Part shown: positions 7,064 to 14,154 of the stretch, piece by piece | Layout of the letters: each line of letters begins with the position of its first letter | Position numbering within the stretch: the first letter of the stretch is position 1 | DNA from: an uncultured Oscillospiraceae bacterium | GTDB taxonomy: Bacteria; Bacillota; Clostridia; Oscillospirales; Oscillospiraceae | DNA: 15,775 bases | Direction of reading: 5' to 3' | Assembly (NCBI GenBank): GCA_910587205.1 | Contig: CAJULZ010000065.1 | Location: forward strand, 1-15,775 | Translations under genes and position numbers: made by a program | The notes under the pieces: model-generated | The model's input: the letters and a program-made list of their open reading frames with translations, nothing else | The model's database searches: none | What the model was told of the DNA's origin: nothing

Positions 7064-8418
7064 TCAGTTTCCGGCTTTCTCCTTCTTCCAGCGCCGCACA
7101 ATGGCCAGCACGCCCCACACGGTGAGGGCCGCCGCCGGCCCGGACGCACTGCTCGGTGTCCATGTAGCCGCCGTTGTCATAGCCGGTGATAACGGTGCCG
7201 TCAGACCCCCACTCGTCCCGGAGCACGGCGGTGAGCAGGCTGTAATTGCCGCCCGCCCAAGTGCAGCCGATACGATTGAAGGAGGACATCACGGCCATAA
7301 CGGCGGGAATCTCTGCCTCAGCCTCGGCAAAGGACTTGGATGCCTCATCATAGGTCTGGGTCTTGATGGTGGTCGTGCCGCAGCCCTCAATGCAGGTCTG
7401 GAAGGGCTTCAGGTAGATCTCCCGGATGGCCTGCTCGTTGGAGAAGGTGACAAGGCCGTTGCGGTAATCCTCCTGGTCGTTGAGGGCGAAGTGCTTGATG
7501 TAGGCGTACACGCCTTTCTCGGAGCAGGCCGCCGACGCCTCCCGGGCCATCTCGCCGGACATGAAGCCGTCCTCGGAGTAGTACTCAAAGTTTCGGCCCG
7601 CGAAGGGGGTGCGGTGGATCTTCATGGCGGGGGCATACCAGCCGGAGATAACGCCGGTGTACTGGTGGTTACCCCAGTTGCCGTTGCAGGCCAGGGCATC
7701 CTCGCCCACGTAGCAGCCGTGGAGGTAGGAGTTCTGCCGGTCCCAGCTGGCGGCCAGGTTGGCGGCGCAGGGATAGGTGATGGAATAAGGCTCGTGGGTG
7801 ACGCCGCCCTCATTCAGGCCGGAGGGGCCGTCAAAATCGATCGCCCGGGGCTTGCCGGTATTGGCGTCGGCCAGGATCTGATAGCCGCCGTTGCGGATGA
7901 GGTCATGGATCTCGGCCGTGGTCATCTGGTCAACGAGGGCGTCCCGGATGGCGTCGGACACCACAATCTCCCAGGTGAAGCCGTTCTTCTCGCTGTAGCC
8001 GCTGACCCGGCTGCCCTGGGCGCCGTAGGGCTGGGGGGAAGGTGCCGGTCCAGTCCTGACGGGTGAGGTACTTGTCCCGGGCGGTGAATTCATCGGACAC
8101 CGCGTGGTCGAACTGGTTGGTCACATCCACGCCGGTGAGGGACTTGGCATAGGTTTCGCTGTCCACCCCGCCGTTTCCGCTATAGCCGTAGGTCCACTTG
8201 CCCACGAAGGAGGCGTCGGACTTCTCCACAAAGTTGGCCCTGTCGTAGCCGGTATGGGGGGCGTTGAGGTAGCCCTGCACCACGTCCCGGCCCGCCACAG
8301 AGCCGGTGTTCTTCACAGTCTTGAATCTCCATATCGCCATTCTCGTCCATGACCCCCATCTGGAAGCCGGACCACTCAAAGGTGGTGCAGGAACTGCCGT
8401 AGCCGAAGGGATATTGGA
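7064..8418 (-). pseudogene. Domain-permuted GH3 glycosidase, broken by frameshifts and a deletion
   Basis: Read on the minus strand, the order is YPFGYGSSCTTFEWSGF (end of the GH3 C-terminal domain), then NTGSVAGRDVVQGYL (fibronectin-III-like), then the GH3 barrel: AIDFDGPSGLN, FAGRNFEYYSEDG, YIKHFALNDQEDYR, NEQAIREIYLKPF, VMSSFNRIGCTWAGG and TVITGYDNGGYM. The C-domain-first order matches the permuted beta-glucosidases known from ruminal and gut Firmicutes. The frame breaks near 8323 and again at a G6 run (8033-8038). About 100 or more residues are missing around 7140, where the frame changes into a membrane-anchor-like tail, LTVWGVLAIVRRWKKEK, ending at TGA 7066-7064. The N-terminal two thirds of the C-terminal domain is absent. 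The catalytic aspartate expected in VITDY is glycine here. It cannot make a working enzyme. Confidence 0.85.
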
Positions 8419-8439
8419 CGGCGGCGCTGCTGTGCCAGC

Positions 8440-8542
8440 TGTGGCGCAGCTCCACCCCGTTTCCCTGGGAAAAACGATCCAAAAAACCGCCAAGACGGGC
8501 GGCCTCCTTCTCCTCATCCCCAATAATGGCGATCTCCAGCAT
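8440..8542 (-). pseudogene. 5' fragment of a LytTR-type response regulator fused to the GH3 remnant
   Basis: An ATG at 8542-8540 opens MLEIAIIGDEEKEAARLGGF and continues to about GNGVEL. This resembles the start of LytR/AgrA-type receivers, which commonly begin MLRIAICDDE followed by a helix rich in E, A and L. One of the two conserved acidic residues is glycine (Gly8). After about 35 codons the same frame runs straight into GH3 sequence, with the junction between 8417 and 8440, and no phosphoacceptor or DNA-binding part remains. A promoter is retained just upstream. The resemblance covers a short stretch, so the family call is moderate. Confidence 0.5.
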
Positions 8543-8557
8543 AAAATTACCCTTTTT

Positions 8558-8586
8558 ATCATACCGGAAACACGCCGTCCTGTCAA
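8558..8586 (-). promoter_or_regulatory. Near-consensus promoter facing the RR-GH3 remnant
   Basis: On the minus strand TTGACA (8586-8581, perfect) is followed by a 17-nt spacer and TATGAT (8563-8558, 5 of 6). Transcription should start near 8551, only about 9 nt before the ATG at 8542, so the AAGGG upstream of that ATG would sit at the very 5' end of the transcript. The rest of the 8543-8764 gap shows no further gene. Confidence 0.75.
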
Positions 8587-8764
8587 TTTGCCGGAGCGGC
8601 CCACAACGTTTCCGGTCGGTTTTGCCCCATCTTCTGCTTCGGGGATAAAACCGCCGCGGGCTGGGAACCGGCCCCGCCGACAAAAAAGGCAAACAGTACG
8701 CAGGTTAAAAGCTGATTTTACGGCGCTCTGCCGGTGTCTTTCCCCGTATGGCGAAAATTCCCCC

Positions 8765-9295
8765 TCACTCAAAATGATGCTGCCGCCCGGTTTGCCGCTC
8801 CACCGGAACCCACCGTCCGACCAGCCCCCAAAGGCTGTCCTCCCCGCCCCTCACACAGCCGTGAGGGATCAGAAACGCGCGCTGGGGCGTGATGTAAAGA
8901 TAGCTGGCGCTTTCCCTCCGGTAGACGCGGAAAACCTGTCCCCATGGGTAGTCCGCTCGCTCATTCCCGTTGTCCACGGCAATCCCCCGCTCATCGTCAT
9001 GCAGTTCCAGCGTATAGACATATTTCCCGCCGGCAAGCCCGGCGCTCTGCCTGCGCAGGGAGAGGAAAAAGCTCAAAAACCACGCCGCCGGGAGGCCAAG
9101 CGCCACCACAAGCAGTACGGTTCCCAGCAGCGCCGCCCCCCGCCGTTCATGCAGCGCGAAGCAGACGGCGGCGGAGCCGGCCAGGATGGCGGCAAACAGG
9201 GCCGGCCTGACCCAGCTTTTCCTGTGGCGGAACGTGTCGAACATTCCAAATCTAATGAACTCCGATGCCTCCAAGCAGACTTCAACCTTCATCAT
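8765..9295 (-). CDS. YcxB-like membrane protein
   Basis: A 176-aa protein with two membrane segments in the first half (around PALFAAILAGSAAVCFAL and LLGTVLLVVALGLPAAWFL) and a soluble C-terminal domain. That domain carries the YcxB-like pattern: YTLELHDDERGIAV, then YPWGQVFRVYRRESASYLYI, then AFLIPHGCV. The family is widespread in Firmicutes; its biochemical role is not established. The tandem ATGs at 9295 and 9292 are both possible; the promoter upstream and a GGGGGG 5-9 nt away support them over the GTG at 9340, which lies inside the promoter. It is transcribed away from the kinase gene at 9419, with 123 nt between the start codons. The gene looks intact although its downstream neighbour is degraded. 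Confidence 0.8.
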   Translation of the reverse strand: MMKVEVCLEASEFIRFGMFDTFRHRKSWVRPALFAAILAGSAAVCFALHERRGAALLGTVLLVVALGLPAAWFLSFFLSLRRQSAGLAGGKYVYTLELHDDERGIAVDNGNERADYPWGQVFRVYRRESASYLYITPQRAFLIPHGCVRGGEDSLWGLVGRWVPVERQTGRQHHFE

Positions 9296-9318
9296 TCTAA
9301 ACCCCCCGTTCACACCAG

Positions 9319-9347
9319 ATGATAGCACATCCGGCAGCACCCATCAA
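9319..9347 (-). promoter_or_regulatory. Promoter of the YcxB-like gene
   Basis: On the minus strand TTGATG (9347-9342) and TATCAT (9324-9319, 5 of 6) are 17 nt apart, and the -10 is preceded by TGC, an extended -10 element. The start site would be near 9312, giving a leader of about 17 nt to ATG 9295. Confidence 0.65.
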
Positions 9348-9358
9348 TTTCAAAATGC

Positions 9359-9387
9359 TTGCAAAAAGCCAAAGAAAATGCTACCAT
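9359..9387 (+). promoter_or_regulatory. Candidate promoter of the YesM-type kinase operon
   Basis: TTGCAA (9359-9364) and TACCAT (9382-9387) are 17 nt apart, each matching 4 of 6 consensus positions. It is back to back with the YcxB promoter, the two -35 boxes being 11 nt apart. It is weak enough that an activator could be needed. Confidence 0.4.
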
Positions 9388-9418
9388 TGTTCCAGAAAAG
9401 CTGTGAGGAGGTACCGCC

Positions 9419-10936
9419 ATGCGCCGCGTCAAGTGGCCCCGGATGACCCTGCTGGGCCGGATCGCTCTATTTTTGGCGGCCTTCGGCTTGGCCATGGCCC
9501 TGGAGATCGGCATCGGTTATTACCAGACCAAATACGTGCTGGAGCCGCTGGAAAAGCGCAGCGAAAGCATCCAGACCATCAGCCAGTTCCTCAACGATGT
9601 GGAGGCGTGCATGACGGCGCTGGAAAATTACCGCTGGGATTATGGCGACACCGCCACCCTTTTGGAGACGGTACAGGCCAGCCGGCAGCGCTCCGCCTCC
9701 CACCTGGCTCGCATCGACACCGATCTGCGGATGGTCAGCGAGGAGCAATACCTCCTGGCCAACGCCGCCCGGACCACCTACCAGACCCTGGAGCGGACGC
9801 TGGACAGCATCGTCTCGGAGCTAATTGCAGACCGTCCCGGCCAGGCCGCCCAGCTGTACTACGGCGGCGCGGAGCGCTGTGGCGCCTATCTGCGCCAATA
9901 CACCCAGCAACTCCTGGAGCGGGCCTGTCTGGACAACCAGGACGCCCACATCCGGCTGGTCCGGCTCAACGAAGGGCTGAAACGGGCCCAAACGGTGGTC
10001 ATTCTGCTGTGCGTCGTCACCGGGGCCATGCTGCTGGTCTCGCTGGTGCGGCTGCTGCGGGCGGTGGCAGCCCTGGCCCAGGCTTCCCAGGCCATCAGCC
10101 AAGGCCAATTCGACACACCCGACCTGGACGAAGGCCCGGATGACGAAACCGGCCACATGGCTAAAGCCTTCAACGAGATGAAGCGCTCCACCAAACGCCA
10201 GGTGGAGCTTTTGGAGGAAAAGCGGACTATGGAGGGGGTCCTCCACGCCAAAGAGCGGGAGGCGCTGGAGCTGCAAAACCTGATGGAGCGGGAAAAGCTC
10301 CAGCAGCTGCGCAGTCAGATTAACCCCCATTTTCTGTTCAACACCCTGAACGTCATCCTCTACACCGCCCAACAGGAGCAGGCCGTCCGCACCGGCGCAC
10401 TCATCGGCTCGCTCAGCCGCCTGTTCCGGTACGCTCTGGGCAGCAACGACAGCCACGTCCCCCTGGCCCGGGAGGTCAACATCGTGGACGACTTTTACGC
10501 CCTGTACCGGGAGCGGTTCGGGGAACGCATCCGCCTGTGCTGGCACATTGACGACAGCGTGGACCTGCCCGACACCCTGGTGCCCTCCTTCATCCTCCAG
10601 CCCCTGGTGGAGAACGCCTTCAAACACGGGCTGGCCCCCAAGGAGGAGGGGGGCTGTGTGGACGTGACCATCCGGGAGGACGGCACAACCCTGGAGATCA
10701 CCGTGGCGGACAACGGCGTGGGCATGGACCCAGAAGCCCTGGAACGGCTGCGGGCCGCCCTGCAAAACCCGCCCACCACGGGGGAGCACATCGGAGTGTA
10801 TAACGTGGCCGCCCGGCTGCGGCTGTGGGGCAAGGAATACGGCATGGATATCCGCTCGGAGCGGGGAACAGGGACGGCGGCGGCAGTCCGCCTGCCGCGG
10901 GTCTTGTCCTGGGAGGAGGGTGACGGCGATGATTAA
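9419..10936 (+). CDS. YesM/LytS-type sensor histidine kinase
   Basis: A 505-aa membrane kinase. One membrane segment lies near residues 9-30 and a second near 193-215. They enclose an extracytoplasmic, mostly helical sensor region of about 160 residues. A HAMP-like linker (about 213-265) and a coiled segment rich in E, K and L lead to the His_kinase family signature QINPHFLFNTLNVILY, with the presumed phospho-accepting His304. The ATPase has the N-box PLVENAFKHGL (Asn399) and glycine boxes VADNGVGM and GIGV-like GEHIGVYNV. GAGGAGGT sits 6 nt before ATG 9419. Its last 8 bases overlap the regulator gene. Together with the regulator and the binding protein that follow, it probably senses an external solute, perhaps by contact with that binding protein. 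Confidence 0.93.
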   Translation: MRRVKWPRMTLLGRIALFLAAFGLAMALEIGIGYYQTKYVLEPLEKRSESIQTISQFLNDVEACMTALENYRWDYGDTATLLETVQASRQRSASHLARIDTDLRMVSEEQYLLANAARTTYQTLERTLDSIVSELIADRPGQAAQLYYGGAERCGAYLRQYTQQLLERACLDNQDAHIRLVRLNEGLKRAQTVVILLCVVTGAMLLVSLVRLLRAVAALAQASQAISQGQFDTPDLDEGPDDETGHMAKAFNEMKRSTKRQVELLEEKRTMEGVLHAKEREALELQNLMEREKLQQLRSQINPHFLFNTLNVILYTAQQEQAVRTGALIGSLSRLFRYALGSNDSHVPLAREVNIVDDFYALYRERFGERIRLCWHIDDSVDLPDTLVPSFILQPLVENAFKHGLAPKEEGGCVDVTIREDGTTLEITVADNGVGMDPEALERLRAALQNPPTTGEHIGVYNVAARLRLWGKEYGMDIRSERGTGTAAAVRLPRVLSWEEGDGDD

Positions 10937-11717
10937 AATTTTAATTGCGGACGACGAGAGCTATGAGCGCTCGCTGTTGGGAGAGATCATCGACAAACGC
11001 TTCGGACGGGAAGCGGAGATCCGCATGGCGGAGAACGGCCGCCTTGCGGTGGACGCCGCCGCCCTGTGGGCGGCGGACGTGGCGCTGATGGACATTGAGA
11101 TGCCCGGCGTCAACGGCATCGACGCGGCCAGGCAGATCCTGGCCCAGCGGCCGGAGTGCAAAATCATTTTCGTCACCGCCTACAGCCTGTTCGAGTACGC
11201 CCACGAGGCGGTCAAGCTGGGGGCCTGCGACTACATCCTCAAGCCGGTGGAGGCGGACGATGTGGAGCGGGCGGTCCGGCGGGCGGCGGCCCAGTCGGAA
11301 GCCCAGCGCCAGCTGGAAGCCGTGGCCGCCTCCTCGGCGGACCTGCTGGACAGCGCGGACAGCTATGACAAGACCAACCTGCTCATGGGCAAGGTCAAAA
11401 AATACTTACAGCACAATTATATGGCCTGCGACATCTCTCTGGACTCGGTGAGCGCCATCTTAAACCTAAACTCCGCCTATTTCTCCACCCTGTTCAAGCG
11501 CACCTTTGGGGTGAACTTTCTGGACTACCTGACGGAGCTGCGGATGGAGGCCGCCAAGAACCTCCTGGCGGACCCCCTGCGCTCCACGGCGGAGGTGGCC
11601 GGTATGGTGGGCTACGAGAGCGCCAATTACTTTACCAGGGCCTTCAAGAAAAAGGTGGGCATGACTCCCACCGACTACCGCCGCGCCGCCGCCCAGAACC
11701 GGGGAGGGGACTCATGA
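10929..11717 (+). CDS. YesN-type response regulator with AraC DNA-binding domain
   Basis: A 262-aa transcription factor. The receiver (about 1-120) has the acidic pair in ILIADDESYERS, phosphoacceptor Asp55 in ALMDIEMPGVNG, and the switch Thr and Lys in IFVTAYS and ILKPVEA. A linker leads to an AraC/XylS helix-turn-helix pair (about 165-260), seen as SLDSVSAILNLNSAYFSTLF and the closing signature STAEVAGMVGYESANYFTRA before GMTPTDYR. ATG 10929 has GGAGGAGGG 8 nt upstream; the GTG at 10920 has no room for a ribosome site. The stop overlaps the next ATG as ATGA. It is the cognate partner of the preceding kinase; the most obvious target is the dctPQM operon downstream, which I infer from position only. 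Confidence 0.93.
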   Translation: MIKILIADDESYERSLLGEIIDKRFGREAEIRMAENGRLAVDAAALWAADVALMDIEMPGVNGIDAARQILAQRPECKIIFVTAYSLFEYAHEAVKLGACDYILKPVEADDVERAVRRAAAQSEAQRQLEAVAASSADLLDSADSYDKTNLLMGKVKKYLQHNYMACDISLDSVSAILNLNSAYFSTLFKRTFGVNFLDYLTELRMEAAKNLLADPLRSTAEVAGMVGYESANYFTRAFKKKVGMTPTDYRRAAAQNRGGDS

Positions 11718-12709
11718 TCCGGCGCATATGGCCGCTGCTGTGCCTGCTCCTGCTGCTGTGCGGCTGCGGGTGGGGGACGGAGGATCAGGACGTCCCCCTG
11801 CTGATCCTGCGCTACGCCGACAACCAGCCCGAGGATTACCCCACCACCAGGGCGGCGGAGTATTTCGCCCAGCTGGTGGAGGCGCGCACCCAGGGGAAGA
11901 TTCGGGTCAGGCTGTACTGCAACGGGGAGCTGGGGGATGAGAACCAGGTCTTTGAGCAGGTGCAGTTCGGCGGCATCGACCTGGCCCGGTTCTCCCTGGG
12001 CACCATGTCGGACAGCTCTCCCCTGTTCGAGGTGCTGGCCCTCCCGTTCCTGTACGACGACGCGGAGCATATGTGGCGGGTTCTGGACGGCCCCATCGGG
12101 GAAAAGTTCCTGATGGGCACCCGTCAGGCGGACATCATCGGTCTGAGCTGGTTCGACGCTGGGGCCAGGAGCTTCTATACCCGGGAACCCATTCACTGCC
12201 TGGAGGACCTCCGGGGGCTGACCATCCGGGTGCAGGAGTCCACGCTGATGAGCCGCATGGTGGAACTCTTGGGCGCCCGGCCTGTGGAAATCCCCTACAA
12301 CGACGTGTATTCCGCCATGCAGACCGCCAAGATCGACGGGGCGGAAAACAACTGGCCCAGCTACGCCGCTACCGGGCACTATCAGGCCGCCCGCTATTAT
12401 CTCCTGGACAGGCACTCCCGCCTGCCGGAAATGCAGGTTATGAGCACCGTGGCCTTGGACAAGATCGCCGCCATCGACGAGGACTATGTCACCATCGTCC
12501 GCCAGTGCGCCAAAGAGTGCGCCCTCTATGAGCGGGAGCTGTGGAAGGAGCAGGAAGCCGCCTCTGAGGAGCAGATCCGGGAATATGGCTGCGTGGTAAC
12601 GGAACTGGCCAGCCAGGAGCTGGAGGCTTTCCGCCGGGCGGTGGAACCCATGTACGAAGAATACTCCCCGGAGCAGCAGGCATTGATCCAGCAGATCCGG
12701 GACAGCTGA
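11714..12709 (+). CDS. TRAP-type solute-binding lipoprotein, probable sensor subunit
   Basis: A 331-aa DctP-family binding protein. The N-terminus is a lipoprotein signal peptide with lipobox LCGC, giving a lipid-anchored Cys18 after MIRRIWPLLCLLLLL. Family features are LRYADNQPEDYPTTRAAEYF, NGELGDENQVFEQVQFGGID, ALPFLYDDAEHMW, the strand GLTIRVQES with the arginine that binds the ligand carboxylate in this family (Arg172), and NDVYSAMQTAKIDGAENNW. It overlaps the regulator gene by ATGA and is followed by a terminator, so it is co-transcribed with the two-component system and not with the permease genes. That makes it a likely periplasm-side partner of the kinase. It could instead be a second binding subunit for the downstream TRAP permease. 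Confidence 0.9.
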   Translation: MIRRIWPLLCLLLLLCGCGWGTEDQDVPLLILRYADNQPEDYPTTRAAEYFAQLVEARTQGKIRVRLYCNGELGDENQVFEQVQFGGIDLARFSLGTMSDSSPLFEVLALPFLYDDAEHMWRVLDGPIGEKFLMGTRQADIIGLSWFDAGARSFYTREPIHCLEDLRGLTIRVQESTLMSRMVELLGARPVEIPYNDVYSAMQTAKIDGAENNWPSYAATGHYQAARYYLLDRHSRLPEMQVMSTVALDKIAAIDEDYVTIVRQCAKECALYERELWKEQEAASEEQIREYGCVVTELASQELEAFRRAVEPMYEEYSPEQQALIQQIRDS

Positions 12710-12715
12710 ATTTGG

Positions 12716-12750
12716 ACCGTCTCCCCGGCTTGTGCCGGGGAGACGGTTTC
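12716..12750 (+). terminator. Terminator of the kinase/regulator/binding-protein operon
   Basis: A perfect 14-bp stem (12716-12729 with 12734-12747) with loop TTGT starts 6 nt after the stop codon and is followed by a short T run. Confidence 0.88.
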
Positions 12751-12790
12751 CGCTGGTCAAACTGCTAAAAATCCATCGGTTTGAATTGTG

Positions 12791-12822
12791 GAAGTCCGCC
12801 AAAGGCGGACTTCAATTTTTTT
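12791..12822 (+). terminator. Second, tandem terminator
   Basis: A 10-bp perfect stem (12791-12800 with 12804-12813), loop AAA, followed by AA and seven T (12816-12822). It sits 41 nt after the first hairpin and gives a stronger U tract, so read-through into dctP should be very low. Confidence 0.88.
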
Positions 12823-12850
12823 GGATAAACAGCACATATTTTAAAAGCTA

Positions 12851-12879
12851 TTGCATTGATTTTTGAGGTTTGTTACAGT
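12851..12879 (+). promoter_or_regulatory. Weak candidate promoter of dctPQM
   Basis: TTGCAT (12851-12856) and TACAGT (12874-12879) are 17 nt apart, with 3 and 4 consensus matches. The tandem terminators upstream require a promoter somewhere in 12823-12940; this is the best pair seen, and a poor -35 would fit control by an activator. Confidence 0.35.
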
Positions 12880-12891
12880 GACGGCAGCAAG

Positions 12892-12914
12892 GCGGACGGC
12901 CTGATGCCGTCCGC
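12892..12914 (+). other. Hairpin in the dctP leader
   Basis: A perfect 9-bp inverted repeat, GCGGACGGC and GCCGTCCGC, around CTGAT. There is no T run, so it is not a terminator. It lies in the presumed 5' leader, 51 nt before dctP, and could stabilise the mRNA or be an operator. Confidence 0.5.
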
Positions 12915-12965
12915 GCCACCCCAATCAAGCAGCGCGATGCTGTGACAAAACGGAGGAACTGGAAA

Positions 12966-14057
12966 ATGAAAAAGTTTGTATCTGCCCTTCTCGCGGCGCT
13001 GATGATCCTGAGTCTGGCTGCCTGCGGCGGGCCTACCGGCGGTGAGGCCAGCAATCCCCCCGAGAGCAAGGACCCCGCCCCCGCCAACAGCGAGGCCAAC
13101 GATCCCGCCCCCGCCGGCGACGTGGCCAACGACCCCAAAGTGACCCTGGTGTACGCCGAGGTCAACCCCATTGACTCCATCATCGGCAATGTGGCCACCG
13201 CTTTCAAGGAGAAGGCGGAGGAGCTGTCCGGCGGCTCCATCACCATCGACATCCAGGCCGGTGGCGTGCTGGGCTCCGAGAACGACGTGCTGGACTCCAT
13301 CATGGCTGGCTCCAACCAGATCGACATCTCCCGCATCTCCGTGTTCGCCCTGAATACCTACGGCGTGAAGAAGTCCGTACTGTGCACCCTCCCCTTCACC
13401 TTTGAGAGCCGGGAACACTTCTGGAACTTCGCCAACAGCGGCGAGCTGGCCCAGGAGTTCCTCAATGAGCCCCAGGAGCTGGGCCTGCCCGTGCGGGGCA
13501 TCTTCTTCGGCGAGGAGGGCTTCCGCCACTTCTTCACCCGGGACTCCATCTCCGGCATCGACGACCTGAAAGGCATGAAGCTGCGCGTGTCCAACGACCC
13601 CATCATGAACGGCCTGGTGGAAGGCCTGGGCGCCTCCCCCACGGTGGTGTCCTTCGGCGAGCTGTATTCCGGGTTGAGCACCGGCGTGTGCGACGGCGCG
13701 GAGCAGCCCATCGGCAACTACAAGTCCAACGCCTTTGACGAGGTGGCCCCCAACCTGATCCTGGACGGCCACACCCTGGGCGCGGTGCAGGTCATCATCA
13801 CCGACAACGCCTGGGCCAAGCTCACCCCCGCCCAGCAGGACGTGATCATGGAGGCCGCCGCCTATGCCCAGAAGTTCAATCAGGAGTATGTGGAGGGCGC
13901 CGAGCAGGAGGTGCTGGACGGCCTGAAAGCCGACGGCGTCAACGTGATCGACGTGGCCGACAAGGCCCCCTGGGCCGAGGCCTGCAAGCCTGTCATCGAC
14001 CAGTATGCCGGCGGCGACCTGGCCGACCTGTACCAGAAGATCCAGGACCTGAAGTAA
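12966..14057 (+). CDS. dctP: TRAP transporter solute-binding lipoprotein DctP
   Basis: A 363-aa extracytoplasmic binding protein of a tripartite ATP-independent transporter. The signal peptide starts MKKFVSALLAAL and ends at lipobox LAAC, with lipid-anchored Cys20. A linker rich in P, A, N and D (about 22-55) follows, usual for tethered binding proteins. The DctP core shows TLVYAEVNPIDSIIGNVA, GGVLGSENDVLDSIMAGSNQ, the ligand-arginine strand GMKLRVSND (Arg207) and SFGELYSGLSTGVCDGAEQP. ATG 12966 has GGAGGA 8 nt upstream; an in-frame ATG at 12942 would put a charged stretch before the signal peptide and has no ribosome site. It feeds the DctQ/DctM permease that follows. Arg207 suggests a carboxylate substrate; its identity is unknown. 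Confidence 0.94.
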   Translation: MKKFVSALLAALMILSLAACGGPTGGEASNPPESKDPAPANSEANDPAPAGDVANDPKVTLVYAEVNPIDSIIGNVATAFKEKAEELSGGSITIDIQAGGVLGSENDVLDSIMAGSNQIDISRISVFALNTYGVKKSVLCTLPFTFESREHFWNFANSGELAQEFLNEPQELGLPVRGIFFGEEGFRHFFTRDSISGIDDLKGMKLRVSNDPIMNGLVEGLGASPTVVSFGELYSGLSTGVCDGAEQPIGNYKSNAFDEVAPNLILDGHTLGAVQVIITDNAWAKLTPAQQDVIMEAAAYAQKFNQEYVEGAEQEVLDGLKADGVNVIDVADKAPWAEACKPVIDQYAGGDLADLYQKIQDLK

Positions 14058-14094
14058 GCCAAAATACCGCCTGTCTCATCGCAATTTGCCAAAA

Positions 14095-14137
14095 CCGGCG
14101 CGGGCGCGGGGGCTGCCCCGTGCCCGCGCCGGATTTT
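14095..14137 (+). terminator. Long GC-rich hairpin between dctP and dctQ, possible attenuator
   Basis: Arms 14095-14105 and 14122-14132 pair perfectly over 11 bp, and the stem continues inward through 14107-14111 with 14116-14120, leaving a GCTG loop. Four T follow (14134-14137). It would act as a partial terminator and a 3' stabiliser for dctP mRNA, giving more binding protein than permease. Confidence 0.75.
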
Positions 14138-14154
14138 GAGAGAGGAGAATCAAT

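Noticed and set aside
7047..8066. Plus-strand open frame of about 340 codons across the GH3 region
   Set aside because: It is the antisense of clear GH3 sequence and shows a V/A/G/H-rich shadow composition.
7064..8418. GH3 gene as a functional enzyme with programmed frameshifts
   Set aside because: There are at least two frame breaks, a large internal deletion, a missing N-terminal segment and loss of the presumed nucleophile. This is decay, not recoding.
8306..9322. Plus-strand open frame opposite the RR fragment and the YcxB-like gene
   Set aside because: It has no recognisable motif or ribosome site, and the minus strand holds a convincing YcxB-like gene with promoter.
9338..9340. GTG as start of the YcxB-like gene
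   Set aside because: It would lie upstream of the predicted transcription start and inside the promoter; the ATGs at 9295 and 9292 fit the promoter and family length.
12942..12944. Upstream ATG as start of dctP
   Set aside because: It has no ribosome site and would place charged residues before a complete lipoprotein signal peptide; ATG 12966 has GGAGGA at the right distance.
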